The position numbers and the translations under genes are program-made. The notes below the pieces were generated by a model. The model saw only the letters and a list, made by a program, of their open reading frames with translations. It did no database searches and was not told the DNA's origin. 64,000 nt of DNA from Liolophura sinensis (lineage: Eukaryota; Mollusca; Polyplacophora; Chitonida; Chitonidae), in the NCBI RefSeq assembly GCF_032854445.1, contig NC_088304.1, forward strand, positions 31,131,732 to 31,195,731, given 5' to 3'. Numbering within the stretch: the first letter of the stretch is position 1; the number at the start of each line of letters is the position of its first letter. Of this stretch, positions 20,516 to 34,900 are shown one piece after another.

Positions 20516-22279
20516 ATAGATATAGATCACCTTAATTCTTAAAGGTGAAGAATAAAACAGATTAAAACCAACAGAACATGCTAAATCTAATTTCCTGATG
20601 ACATATACACATTCCAACACCTATGACCATTTCACACAGGACACATAGCATCACAGGGTTACCATAGCAAGGTTGTATGCACAACATTGGCTCCCTAGCA
20701 ATATAAAATATTTAATGTTAAATGTACACATTCTGTCTAACAGGCTCCCAGCTGCTTACATGTAAGTCCTAGAAGTTTACAAAGCTATCCAGCACGAACA
20801 TAAATTCAACCGAAGACTAGTTAGTCTTCATTACATTTAAATCTATGCTGAGTATCTACCTTAACACTTTACATGCTAATATGATGTCTACATAAATACC
20901 ATACCATATCTAATAAGCTCATAAGAAAAAGAAAACTTCTCAATTTCTATGTATTTCTACAAAAAAAACAAAAAAACAAAAAAAAAAACAAAAAATACAA
21001 GAATGTGTAGAAATGAAGAAATTGTTTTGTTTGTACCTCAACTCCACATTACATTCACCAAACTATTTCACATATTATACTATAGTTTTAAGACCCTTTC
21101 ACGAATATATTAAGAAAATCCAAAACATAAATGATTGACAATATACTGCCGAATATTAGCACTTACTCACATATTAGTTAAAACAAAACCAGTTTTTGGT
21201 GACTGGGAAATTTTGATATGTCAAAATTCTTAATGAACATGATAGTCATGCAAGAAAAGTGAAATAAAAAACTAATATTGACCAAAAAAGATATGGTAGT
21301 AAAATCTTGAAGATTTTGGTAAATTGACAGTAATGTGAAAAAACATGATTGTTGTTAAACAGGTGGAATACAAAAGTAATTTTCATCATTTAAGATGCAT
21401 TACACATAAATGTAAGATATTAAGTATAGGGAGGCTTTATGAAGTTGGATCTAAAAACAACCCATAGAAAGAAATGACCTTAATTTTGTGATTGGCTAAA
21501 CACTGTTCATGTAGGTAGTCATGTTCCCAGCCTTTTCTTGACATTATATCCAATCTGATATCTGTAGCTATTCACACCTGTCCTAAATAACCAAAAATTT
21601 CAACCACAAAGTGCATTTTTAGAAGCAAATAAATGTAACAACATATTTACAATTTTCCAGTAGAATATCATCCCATGTTCCAAGCAAACCTCAAAACATC
21701 TTTCTAAAATCAACAGAACTGTCAGCATCAGGGAAAATGGGCAACTTAGTGATGGACGAAATTTATGGTCATTCAGTATGTATATGCTTGACTGGGGAAT
21801 GACTCTGACAGGCACATTAACAGTGTTCTCAAGGTGTTTACAACAGTTTACGGTTCGATGAGGTATGAGTGGTGACAATACAGATACACAGTAATCCCTT
21901 ACAAACATCACAGATATGTCCATAAAACATTCATGACACATGTCATAATGACTCAATACTTGTATCTCCTCTCATTACATTACAAATTTGTGTTGAGCAA
22001 ATATTAAGATTGCACGATTATTATTACAAACAAAGAGTAATTTAACTGCAAGCCCAGAATATCACTTATGACTAGTAACTTTCAAATTTAACCCAAACAT
22101 CATTTTCTTGCAACAATGTTAAAAGCTAAAAATTTAATTTTATACCAGAACTACAATTTTTCTTTGTCAACAAACTCTGACCAGTCTTGAGCATGGTAAT
22201 TAAAATTCAATGGAGAGACACTCTTACATGAAAAAAAATTTTCCTACAATTAGTGGAATGACTAAGGCTTCTGAACAAT

Positions 22280-22962
22280 GAAGTGCCAGAATTCAAGTTT
22301 TCTTCAGTAGCATGAGCTTATGAACGATGAAGTCCCAGGATTCAGGTTTCTTACAACCAGTACCACGACTAGGGTTTATGAACGAAGAAGTCCCAGAATT
22401 CAAGTTTCCTTCAATAGCATGCCTATACCTTATGACTGATGAAGTCCCAGGATTCAGGTTTCTTACAACCAGTACCACGACTAGGGTTTATGAACGAAGA
22501 AGTCCCAGAATTCAAGTTTCCTTCAATAGCATGCCTATACCTTATGACTGATGAAGTCCCAGGATTCAGATCCCCAACAAGTAGTAACATGACTAGGGTT
22601 TATGAACGAAGAAGTCCCAGAATTCAAGTTTCCTTCAATAGCATGCCTATACCTTATGACTGATGAAGTCCCAGGATTCAGGTTTCTTACAACCAGTACC
22701 ACGACTAGGGTTTATGAACGAAGAAGTCCCAGAATTCAAGTTTCCTTCAATAGCATGCCTATACCTTATGACTGATGAAGTCCCAGGATTCAGATCCCCA
22801 ACAAGTAGTAACATGACTAGGGTTTATGAACGAAGAAGTCCCAGAATTCAAGTTTCCTTCAATAGCATGCCTATACCTTATGACTGATGAAGTCCCAGGA
22901 TTCAGATCTCCAACAAGCAGTAACATGACTAGGGTTTATGAACAATGAAGTCCCAGGATTCC
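22280..22962 (-). repeat. 112-bp array overlapping the POMT1 stop codon
   Basis: Tandem units of 112 bp, each made of two related halves of about 54 and 58 bp, run from about 22280 to 22962. On the minus strand every second half-unit reads like the last codons of POMT1 (GGGACTTC then TTCATAAACCCTAG). The first of these is the real coding end and stop at 22929. About six units follow downstream, so the array starts inside the coding sequence and fills the proximal 3' UTR. Confidence 0.9.
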
Positions 22963-25900
22963 AGCCACTGTAGCTGTTTGATCTCATTAGGGCTGAGCTG
23001 TGTTGAGCCGTACGTGAACACGGAAAGTTGACAGAAACTCCAGATCACAATGGCAGAGAGGGTCGTCATGACAACGACACTGCATGGTCTGAAGGCAGCA
23101 ATCCTACAACAACAAGAAAGACATGATAATTAAAAACTTCCAAGAAGCACATGATTGGAAAACATGGAAAAAGAAATTAATGCATTTGCATTTTTTTTCT
23201 GGACGAATTGAGATCTTCAGGCCCTGCTACTTTCTCCATGATGATACTCCAACATACTTTCAAATGAAATACTGGCCCCAAAATTTTACAAGTTTCAACA
23301 AAACACTGGTTCAAAATCAAACTGGGATGACCTTACATGTACATATGCTTTCATTGTCAGCTTGATGCACCACACAATTTGTGCTGTGGTTTTTATGGCC
23401 ATCTGGATGAGATTCAACACATTTTTTGGTAATCAGAACATTATTAGTATGATGAGGGAAACGAAATCTGAAATTCACTAAATCTGCCCGGTGTCTGGCC
23501 CAAAATGGCAAGACGTTGGAAATTCACTAAATCTGCCCGGTGTCTGGTCCAAAATGGCAAGACGTTGGAAATTCACTAAATCTGCCCGGTGTCTGGTCCA
23601 AAATGGCAACACAATGGAAATTCACTAAATCTGCCTGGTGTCTGGTCCAAAATGGCAAGACGATGGAAATTCACTAAATCTGCCCGGTGTCTGGTCCAAA
23701 ATGGCAAGACGTTGCTCAATTCGCTCTACCAATTAAAACGAGGGACATTGTGATTCAAATTTGAATTTTTTCATAGAAACTATACAATGACTGTTGATTT
23801 CTTTTGGGATGAGTTCTGGGACTTACCCTGTGGTGACTCGGATGAAGTGGTCCACCAAGGCGGCCGCCAGCAAAATCCCGTAAAGTAACGCTGGCAGATA
23901 GTTGTACAAGAACAATGTGCTGTCACACAGGAAGAAAGGGAGGTAATGCAGGAAATATCCACCCAGAAAGATCTCCCCAGCAAATACAAACCGGGACCAT
24001 TCCTCTATAAAAACACAAAGGCTGATGATTCAGAAATTCTTCATGACTCTGATATTGCTGGTGACTGAACTATTAATGGGGACTCAATTATTAATGGGGA
24101 CTCAATTATTAATGGTGACTTTATTAATGGGGACTCAATTATTAATGGGGTCTCAACTACTGCTGGTTTAAATGCTCCAGTATTTCTGAGCACTCCAACA
24201 TAGTGGTCTCTTATAAATGAAAGGCTTAACTGAAAAATGGGGTTTTCATTCCAAACAAACTGGAGAGTCATTGTTTGCTTGATATTTAACATCAATTTCA
24301 AGAATATTTCAGTCATAACAGTCTCTTTGTAACAGTCTGGTCTTAATGTCAATTCATATTCATAATGCTGCCTCACTGGAACACCATGTTAAAGACAAAG
24401 GACTTGGTGTCCCACCCAGTCATTTATTTGATTGGTGTTTTATGCCGTACTCAAGAATAATATTTCCCTAATATGACGGTGGCCAGCATTATGTTGAGAG
24501 AAAAACTGGGCAGAGCCCAGGGGAAACTCACGACCACCCGCAGGTTGTTGACAGACCTTTCCACTTACGGCCTGAGAGGAAGGTAGCATGAGCTGGACTT
24601 GAACTCACAGCGACCACATTGGTGAGAGGCTCCTGGGTTATTATGCTGCACTAGCGTGCTAACCAACTGAGCCATGTAGGCCCCCCCACCCACCCAGTCA
24701 TAGTATGCGGACACCAGGCTGACCAATCCCCTTACACTAAGTGTTGTGCAAAGTTTGTTAGCTACTAAGCCTGTGACATACATAATATAGACTGTTTTCA
24801 GACATACATGTAGTATTAAGCCAAATTAGCATAATATAATGATTTTCATTTAATAATTACATGATAACTAAGTTTCGGAGTGCAAAGCATTAACAAAACC
24901 TACAGACGATTCCAGCAGAATTTACAAACTCTTAGTTTTTGGAACTGAAAGTTGAAATTTGGACACATTTGTCTACAAATACCATTTATGAGGTGGAGAA
25001 AATTCCTAAAGCTCAAAAATAAGCTTGAAGATCGTATTTCAAATACTGGCTTAAGTCAGAAATGGCTTCCTGGAATGAGCCCCTGAAGGTATTCTTCACA
25101 GAAAGTATGTATAGATGTTTGCATCAACAATTTTATGAAAACTTTGTTTCCATATTATATTAAAGCATGCATTGTTATGAAGCATGTTATAAGGAGAGAC
25201 AGATGTACAGATGTACTAGAAACTGCAATTTTAGAAAATCTAACAGCATGACTTGCCTCAGGATTGAACTTGGATTTCTCTCTTATGAGGCTGTTACTCC
25301 GTTGTAGAAGAGTTTAATTGGCAACTCTGGTCACAACTACCCTAAATCACCTAACCTTTTGTCAATGACTAAGTTGCTTATCTTTTCTAGATTCTGGGAG
25401 TTTTACTGATCTCAGAAAAGTGTTCTGACATTTGTTTGCAAGGTAGGATGATATCCCACAAGGAAAGTGTAAGTTTCGGAACCAAAAGGAATACTTTATG
25501 ATACATACTTTTGTCTTCAAAAATGTTCCATTTTGGTTGAAATGTTCCTGTTGGGTATCTAGAAGTTTCTATAAGATCAAGACATTGGTAAATCATGAGA
25601 TTTTCAAATATCCTGAACTTCTTACTGTTGGAGAATTAGCAACTTACTTTTCGGTATATCATAGACAGCTCTTCTTTGTCTTAGTAGATAGAAGGTAAGA
25701 ATGGCCAAGTAAAGAAACAAAGCTACGGCTACTGTGTACCAAACTGCCGGGTTTCCCAGAAAGTGGACCTGAGCCTGTAGCGAAAATTCAAAGGAAATAT
25801 TCAGGTATCTGAGCATACACAAATAAAGTATCCAACTTGAAGTGTAAAATGCGTAACTTTCTGTCTTTGAGATGCTGCATATGTGTAACTGAGACACTGC

Positions 25901-28900
25901 AGTTCAAAGCAAGCAAAGGAGCATAATTTGAGAAAATCAAAAGTTCTGACATGTTATCAATACTGATTAAACATGGCACGCATCCTATGGCCTTGTAAGA
26001 GGGAATCAGTGCTTGGGGTTTAACGTCGTACTCAACAATTTTTCAGTCATATGACGACGAAGGAATCCTTAGGGTGTATGTAATGTGCCTCCTTGTCGCA
26101 GGACGGATTTCCACCGCTCTTTTATCTAGTGCTGCTTCACTGAGACAGCTTACCGAAGGCATATATGCCGCCCCGTCCGAGCCATTATACTGATAGGGGT
26201 CAACCAGTCGTTGCACTATCCCCTTCATGCTGAACGCCAAGCGAGGAAGTTACAGCTTCCTCTTTTAAAGTCTCTCTCGCCCCTTGATTGATCCTGGATC
26301 TACCACTCCCAAAAGCGGACGCCTTGTAAGAATTCCAGATTAAAAATTGGTTTTAATACTGAGTTAGCAGGTACAAAAAAAAATGGTTGTAGCTGTTTTA
26401 GGTCTGTTTCCTCGCTTCTTCATTAATTATCTGTTGTCTTTATTCCTAAGCCATATATGCCATTTTACACACGCTATCAGTGTCCAGTTATACTCACGTT
26501 ACTGGTTGGACTTAACCAGTATGCAATGTTACGCGTCATCAGCGGCCATTCCAAGGGGGATGAGCTGTACTTGTGTTCACTAATCGCATCTGCATCTCCA
26601 GGGCGAGGTTGGATCATCTTAAGCTGAAATATTTATTTATGTATTTGACTGTTGCTTAGCACCATATCAATTTTCACATTTATGGATGGAGGAAACCAGA
26701 GTGCCCAGGGAAACCACTGACCTTTGGCAAAGTTACTGACAAACTTTCTCACAAGTGCCACCATCGTATAAGTGAAATATTCTTAAGTATGGCGTGAAAC
26801 AACAATCAATTTATTTATTTATTTGATTGGTATTTAACGCCATACTCAAGAATATTTCACTTATATGACGGCGGCCAGCATTATGGTGGGTGGAAACCGG
26901 GCAGAGCACGTTTATTGTGACCAAAGCTCTCGGAACAGAAACAGAACAGCGACTGACAGGCAACCATTAGAACAAGACTGCTCCATCTTTAGCTGTAATA
27001 AAGCATAAACTGTTTTTTACTGAAGTCAAATCATTTTACAAGGGTTCTTTTTTTTCAAACTGATATCCATATTCTACTTCACTAACACTTTCTGACAAAG
27101 AACACAAAACTTGTGAAGGTTTGTTCACAGAAAACAATTTTCCATACAGTTCAACATCAAACTACATGTAGCCCGTGAACACAGTACCCAATCTATCTAA
27201 CCATCAGATCTATGTGTATGTACAAGAGAACTCAGTACGGTGTCCCTAGAGTCCATAAGTCACTTGAGGAAAAACCCCATCAGAAATAATGTCCCTCTAC
27301 ATTACAGGTGGCGACACCTACCTGTACTTCCCAAAACTTCTCCCAGAAGGACAACTGTGTAGGCTGGAGAGGGATTAGCGGGGCTTTGCTCAGCTCTTTG
27401 GCTGGGTCTTCTGATTCAGCTGGGGAAAGACGATCAACACATAAGGGCTGAATATTTTAAATCGTTTGGAATTTTTAGTCTTTTAGCCTTATTCTTCAAC
27501 CAGTCTCAACAAAATTCTCATACCAGTACTGTGTGTTAAACAACAAATAGATCAATGTCCCACATCATGTTAATAACAATATTAATCAGTTTAGAGCAAA
27601 ACATTGGGCTTGAGATTTATTTCACTGGTGTTTAATATAAAAAAAATTTCACCTGAATACATCAGAGTGATCAGTTCTATGGGTGTAAAAACAACAGTTG
27701 CCTGGGATAAACCACTGGTACATTCTCATTCAAGTGAGACACACACTAAATGTACATACACTTGGTGGAAAAATAATTGGTCACCTCCGTGAATGTTCTT
27801 CTGCGCAGTTGAATGTTATCATCAACATGGCTCCTCCAACAAAGAAACATCTCACTGAGGTGAGCATTGAGCCTTGCGGAGTAGGTACATTAGAAATTAC
27901 CGAGCGACTCACTAGTTGTATACCGATGTTCCTCCACATTCCAGACAGTGTCCTGCTGATTGATGTGTTTATCAGTGACTACCTCCAGCTGGTTGAATCC
28001 CCACTCAGGTAACTGCTTCCAACTCACCTGAAATCCAAAAAATACACCAAAAATTCTACAAACATTCCTCGAACTGTGCGCCTTTTTAGCGCGCCACAAT
28101 GTGACATGCTATGTTGTTGTATAAATCAGTACAACTACAACAGACTATATAACTGTGGATGGTCGTGGGTTTCCCCTGGGCTCTGCCTGGATTCTGCCCA
28201 CCATATTGCTGGCCGGCGTCGTATAAGTGAAATATTCTTGAGTACAGCATAAAATACCAATCAAATAAATAAATAAAACAGAGTGGATGAATGCCCAGTT
28301 CTCTGTGCTTAATTAATAAAACAGTTCAGGAGCATGTTTAGACTGAAATTTTTTTTTTTTGATTGGTGTTTTACGCCGTACTCAAGAATATTTCGCTTAT
28401 ACGACGGCGGCCAGCATTATGGTGGGTGGAAACCGGGCAGAGCCCGGGGGAAAACCACGACCATCCGCAGGTTGCTGACAAACCTTCTCACATACGGCCG
28501 GAGAGGAAGCCAGCATGAGCTGGACTTGAACTCACAGCGACCGCATTGGTGAGAGACTCCTGGGTCATTACGCTGCGCTAGCGCTTTAACCGACTGAGCC
28601 ACGGAGGCCCCTAGACTGAAATTAAATTATAATGTAAACACCAAATTACACAAAACTTTTCATCTGTTGCACATATCAAGGTTCCTGGATCACGCATTCC
28701 TATCATTTGCATTCCCATGGCCCAGGAACCAGGATATCCGCATAGCCAAAATCCTGACAGATCGAAGACAGTGGGCATTTTGTAAATTTGAAATTAGCAG
28801 AAAAGATGAAGTTGATGAAGTATGGATATGTTTACTTTTGGGATGAACACATTGGGATTTTAACAGTCTGGTGCTCTTAGAAACCAATCATTGACAAGGA

Positions 28901-31900
28901 TTAAACAGACAGGCCATGGAGGTTCACAGCAGTCAACCTTTTTCTGAAGGTTTCCTACATGGGTGAAATAAGCCATGCCTATATGAGTACCAATCTGAAC
29001 AGAAAAAAACAAATATTGTCAGCTGGGAGTATGTTTTGATACCTGCATCTCTCACTTAAGACGTTTTGACAATCAGCATTGTGTGCACCATGGTAGGAAA
29101 ATCTGAAGTATGATAGAATACAGTTTCACGAACAGCTGTCAACATGCCACAGATATGCCACTCACCTTAAGAGCATAAGACGTGTTGGCATGTACAAGAC
29201 GTACATTGCTCTTTATTGTCTGCCAAACCTCCCTGTCATCTGCACGATTTACAATGTCCTAGAAATACAAGCATTAGACAATTACATGTACACAGAGCGA
29301 CGCATTGTGTGGATGGTTGTGGGTTTCCCTGGGCTATGCTCGGCTTCCTCCTATCATAATGCTGGCTGCCATCGTATAAGTGAAACACTCTTGAGTACAG
29401 CATCAAACACCAATCAAGTAAATAAATAAATAAATCAAAACGCTCTGTGATACGCATTCAAAAGCACCTTTTCAGTGATGTCTCAGTTTATGCACATGCA
29501 CAAAATTGTTTACAGTCAAATGTTGTGAGTTGGGTCCAATTTATAAAGCCAGTTCACACATGAATATCATTTGAATAAAAAACTGTTCCTGGTCTATAAT
29601 CAGGCGAAAAACTTAAGGACACAATGTCATGGGAAAATACAGAACTATATTGGTCCTTAGTCTTAGGTGATGCTTGACCCTTGATCTTAGTTAACCCTTG
29701 ATCCTTAATCTTAGCTAAACCCTGATGCTTGATCTTAGCTGACCCTTGACCTTTGATATTAGCTTACCCCTGACCCTTGACCTTTTCTAACCCTTGAAAC
29801 TTGATGTTAGCTGACCCCTGACCCTTGACCTTATCTAACCCTTGATCCCTAAACTTAGGTAAAGCTAGATGCTTGATCTTAGCTGACCTTTGGTCCTTGG
29901 TCTTGGCTGACCCTTGACTCTTGATATTAGCTTACCCCTGACTCTTCATCTTAGCTAACCCTTGATACTTGATGTTAGCTGACCCCTGACCCTTGATCTT
30001 AGCTGACCCTTAGTCCTTGATCTTAGCTCATCCTTGACTCCTGTTCTTAGCTGAACCGTCTCCAAACTTTTACACAGTTCATGTAAAATCATATACCAGT
30101 CATACCAGTGCTTGTTTTAACTACCATACTTTCCTGACCAGAAATCCAGCAAAACAGCATTAATTTTGAAATCTTCATAATATTTCCAGCCCTCTGTAAA
30201 CTTAGAGAAAAGCTTATTCTGTGATGACATTGATCAAAGGCCTCAAACATTCTTCAACCCGTAGAAAGTAAGAAGTGCTACAGCAGTTAAGGCACATGTA
30301 AACTGGTGGAATACCACTGTGCAGATTTGAACATCAATGCATTTGCTGTATTTATACGTGGTACCCAAGATCTCTAGGGCAGATTCTCCTGAATTCTTAC
30401 TATGCATTTTATTTACTTATTTCACTGCTCAAAGATTTACCCACTCTTACAATGGGGAAGGAGGGGGTGATCAGATTTATTGGAGGAAGAAAACGGATTG
30501 CCCAGTGTAAACCCCGCCCCCACCCAGGTACCTCCTGACTTAAGGACACAGTTGAAGCAGTGACCCCAAGTTGATAGATTGTTACAAAAACAACAGGGCC
30601 CAGGTGTATCAACAACCTGTTATTAATTTTAATCCAAACTAAGTCCAATTGGTACATATATGCTTGGGTTTTACATCATACTCAAGTTTTCATGACCACA
30701 AGGAGTCATTAGGTGCCGCCAAAGTGCTGCCGCCACTGAAATATCATGCTGAAGACACCACACATGACACCTCACCCAGTCACATTATACCGACACCAAA
30801 CCAACCAGTCCTGTTTCTTTGCTCTAACCTTTCAGTGCTGAGTGTCAAGAGAGGCAGCAAAAAGTAACATTTTTAAAGTCTTTGGTGTGGCCCGACCCAG
30901 ATTTGATCCCAGGTCTCCTGACTTGGATGCTCTAACCACTGTGTCACTGAAATAATCAAGTCCATTTAGTTTTGTTTGCGAACACAACTGGTATTACCAG
31001 CCAACCTTAACTTTTAGTACACTTTTGATCAACTGGCCTCTGTTCAGCAACATGAACCAGTGAGGGATCCACACACAGAACACGCCATGCCAAAAAGTTT
31101 CTAACATCATACCTGTACCCTCCCACAAGTCAGCCAGACACTTTTGCCTCAAGTTACTTTAGTTGAAACACCATAATGTATGTGTTTTTTTTTTTTCGCT
31201 TTATTGTGTTCATACTTACAACTTTCCACAGGTACTGAGCGGGCATGGAGACGTTGTAGTCAATGTAACAGCTGACCTCCTGACACTGCGGGCTGAGCGG
31301 GGCGGCTACATCATGACTAAAACCATCCAATAACATGAGTCAAGAAAACCTGACCGCTGTACTTGGGTTCACCAATGTATGGCTACTTGTATTTTTTAAT
31401 TGGCCCACAAGAGGTGTGAACTTGCGCCTGTCACATCGGGAATTAGCATGAATCTGAGTGAGTGAGCGATTGAGGTTTAACGAGTATTAATCTGAGTCAG
31501 CAATTTGTCATTTTGCATTTGTGCAAACAAAAATTGTGGACTAAACCGAGCCGTTTTAATTCAGGCCAATACTTGGAGCATCAGTGACGGAACATCTCCT
31601 GAGCGCCATTGTGCTTTTGTCAATGTAAAACTTCACCTCAATACATGCTGTACTTTTTGAGATACCACCCCTAATATTTCGTTTAAGTTCGATTCTAATA
31701 CACTATACAATAAGTCAGGAATTTGGTAATTTACGGTATTTAATATGCACACACCATGTCAACAAGGAAATATCCCCTTGTGTTATAGTGCTTTACATGT
31801 GTGCAAACATGTAACATTTTGCTTAACATTGTTTTCCCTGTTATTGGACAGAAGCTACGTTTCTTCTATTTACAGGCGAGCTAAAAATTGGTGGATCAGA

Positions 31901-34900
31901 AAAAGCTATCCTAAATAGAGCCAGCTTAATTTAGGTCGCCTTTTTTTTCACTAGTGTAAATGTCCAAGCCAACCTTGATCCACCAGTTTTTCCTGGCGCA
32001 ACTGTAACTTATGTCTTACCTATTGAGGGCTCTGCGTGTTATGCCATGCACCAGCTGTATCAAGTCTCCATGTCTGACAGGCCGAGGTGTTCCTTCTATT
32101 GTAATCGTATCCCTGCAGTCAGAAAAATATATAAGGAAATATATTCCCAAAGGATATAATACAGTAAAACATCAGGACAAATTTGCGAGTACAATGTACT
32201 TCAAAGATTAGCAATTCATGATACTGCAGCATAAAATGTACCATCATTGTAGAAGTGAAAAAGTCATGATCTGACATACATGTACAATGAACAGCGCATA
32301 AAGGATTTTGGTCTGGTGTATTTCATCTTCATAAATGTAAGTACCATAATGACATTAGGCAAAATGGAAAATGTTTTTTTTTTATGACACTGCAATTATT
32401 AGACTGAAAAATTCCATCTAATGTTGTTTTATTCCTGGTGCGTTATCAAAACGTTGATAAAAAAAGCATATATATCATAACAGTATTATACCAAATGTCT
32501 CTGTGTACGTATAAATTATGAAAGTACGTAAGAGCAGAAACGTTTATTTACTTGATTGCTGCTTAAGCCACACCAATAATTTTTAACTTAGGTGATGGCA
32601 ATGAATTTTATGGGTCAAGGAATTCAGAGTGCTTGGGGGAAACCACCAACCTTTGGCAAGTTACTGACAAACTTCTTATGAGGCAAACAGAAAAGCATGC
32701 TATATTGGTGGCAGACATGTGGCCGTTTTTCAATACCCTAGTACTGTAGTCCGCTTATTGTCACCAAGATTCCAAAAGCAGTGAGAGTTATACAGGCAAA
32801 CCATAAATTCCACGATCAAGGCCTGATGCCTCTGGGGTCTCAGCAATGGAAAGGCAAGCGGTTAGAACAAATACATATCTCACCTGTTTGGATGTTTGAC
32901 GATCCACCAGTTCTGAATGTCCTTGAAGCTGTAGCACGTGACCTGCTGCTGGTGACTGCTGCCACGGTTGTCAGGGTAACGGATAGGGTAGACGTGAGTG
33001 TGAGAGTGCAGCCAGCAGGGGCGGCCGTACGTGTGACGCAGGGTGATCTGCGAGCCGTACGACACCTGTAGGGGCTGGCCTTTGGTGATGGCTGCTAAAC
33101 CTCCCTGAAACACACCCATAATACACTGCTTATATGTATCAAAAAGCCTCAGTCTTAAGTCATGAACTGCAAGTGCTTAAAAAGCCAAACTCAGGGCAGG
33201 AAACATCTCAGACTGTGGTTGGTAAATTTTACTACAGTTCCAAAGCAATTTCTAAAGCACAACACTTTAATAGCGGCTGTGTTTGACTTTAACTTAAGTC
33301 TTCATAAGACTATTTATAAATAAATAGCTGGGGGATCTTCCCACGTGTAGCCGGAGAGGAAGCCAGTAAGAGCCTGACTTAATCTCACAGAGCGAGAGGC
33401 TCCTGGGTTATTGTGCTGCACTAGCAAAGTAACCACTAGATCTCTGAGGCCCACCTTTTCCACACAAACAATCTAAACAAGGCGAGTATATAACTTCATG
33501 TCAATGGCGTGAACATAAGAATAGCCTAGCTACATACCTCCAAACTGGCCTGGAAGGCACTACTCATAATGTTGTCATGAGGGCCTGCCCTTGTTAACGT
33601 ACACAGATGAACATAAAAGACGGACAGGTAAATGATGGCAGGTAAAACGATGAGAGCACCTGCTCTGGCACAAAGGTGTTCTAAGAGGCACACCTGAAAA
33701 GAGATTAAACACCAACACATAGATAATGTTGACAGATGACATTGCTGTTTTTATTTGACCAATGTTAAAATAATGAGACAAACACGCAGTAAGTTCTCCA
33801 GTTTGCATGTTATCTCATGCTTTAAATGGTGATAGTATTGTGTTCCAAGGCAAACCACAACCTAAATTAAATGACTCAAGTTTAAACAGCATGGTGCAAT
33901 AACCCAGGAATCTTTCACCAATCCGGTCGCAGTGAGTTCAAATCCAGCTCATGCTGACTTCCTCTCTGGCTGCATGTGAGAACGTCTTTAAGCAACCTGT
34001 GGATGGTAGCGGATTTCCCCAGGGTTTTGCCCGGTTTCCTTCCACCATAATGCTGGCTGACATCGTATAAGTGAAACATTCTTGAGGAGGACGTAAAACT
34101 CCAATCAAACAAATGAATAAATCCATTTTAAACATAAGAATACATAGTAAATCTGAAAACTTACAAACAGCATAAAACAACAATCAAGTTATTACAATAA
34201 ACCAAGTTGAAGACGTACAAATTCAAAGTTAGACTGAACGATTGACAGACAGATGGTCGACATAATCTCTCAACAAGCTAAAGGGATAACTGACCATTCT
34301 AATGCACAGATTCACTAACTGAGAACTCGTAAAACTTCCTCTTATCCAAAGATATGAGCCTTTTTGTTCTTTCCCTTGTTACCTCACAACTGAACACCTA
34401 CTAATAGTACACAAGCACTGTTAGCATCAAAGTAGAAACAATGTGTTCTACAGCAATTTGGACCGTTTTGTGTAGCCCGTCTGTGACACGCCCATTTGTA
34501 CATATATGGTACCACTTTACTTACATCTGATATATCTTTGTACGCAAGCATCTCCCAGAAATCTTTTGCTATCACATATATGACAATCAGCGCCGTAAAA
34601 AATCCCACATACTTGGTGCTGAAATATGAAAATGCTGAATTTAATAAATATAAAAGGCATTTCTGTACTCTCAAAACTTTTGATATGCTTAATTGATTTA
34701 ACTGTGTGCAAAAAGACATTGATATGCTGAACAGTAGGCTGATATTTGCTGTAACAGTTGTGTTTAAATTACGTCACTCAAACAATGGATGCACGTTAAT
34801 GTTTTCCACAGCTTTAGAAACCAACTAATAAATTCACCTGTAGCACTCTATTTGCATGCATCATAAAAACAGTAGAAGTGGAATGATAGAAGGTTGTCAC

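Noticed and set aside
22293-22887. Repeated 74-codon open frames on the plus strand
   Set aside because: Identical frames every 112 bases come from the POMT1 3' array.
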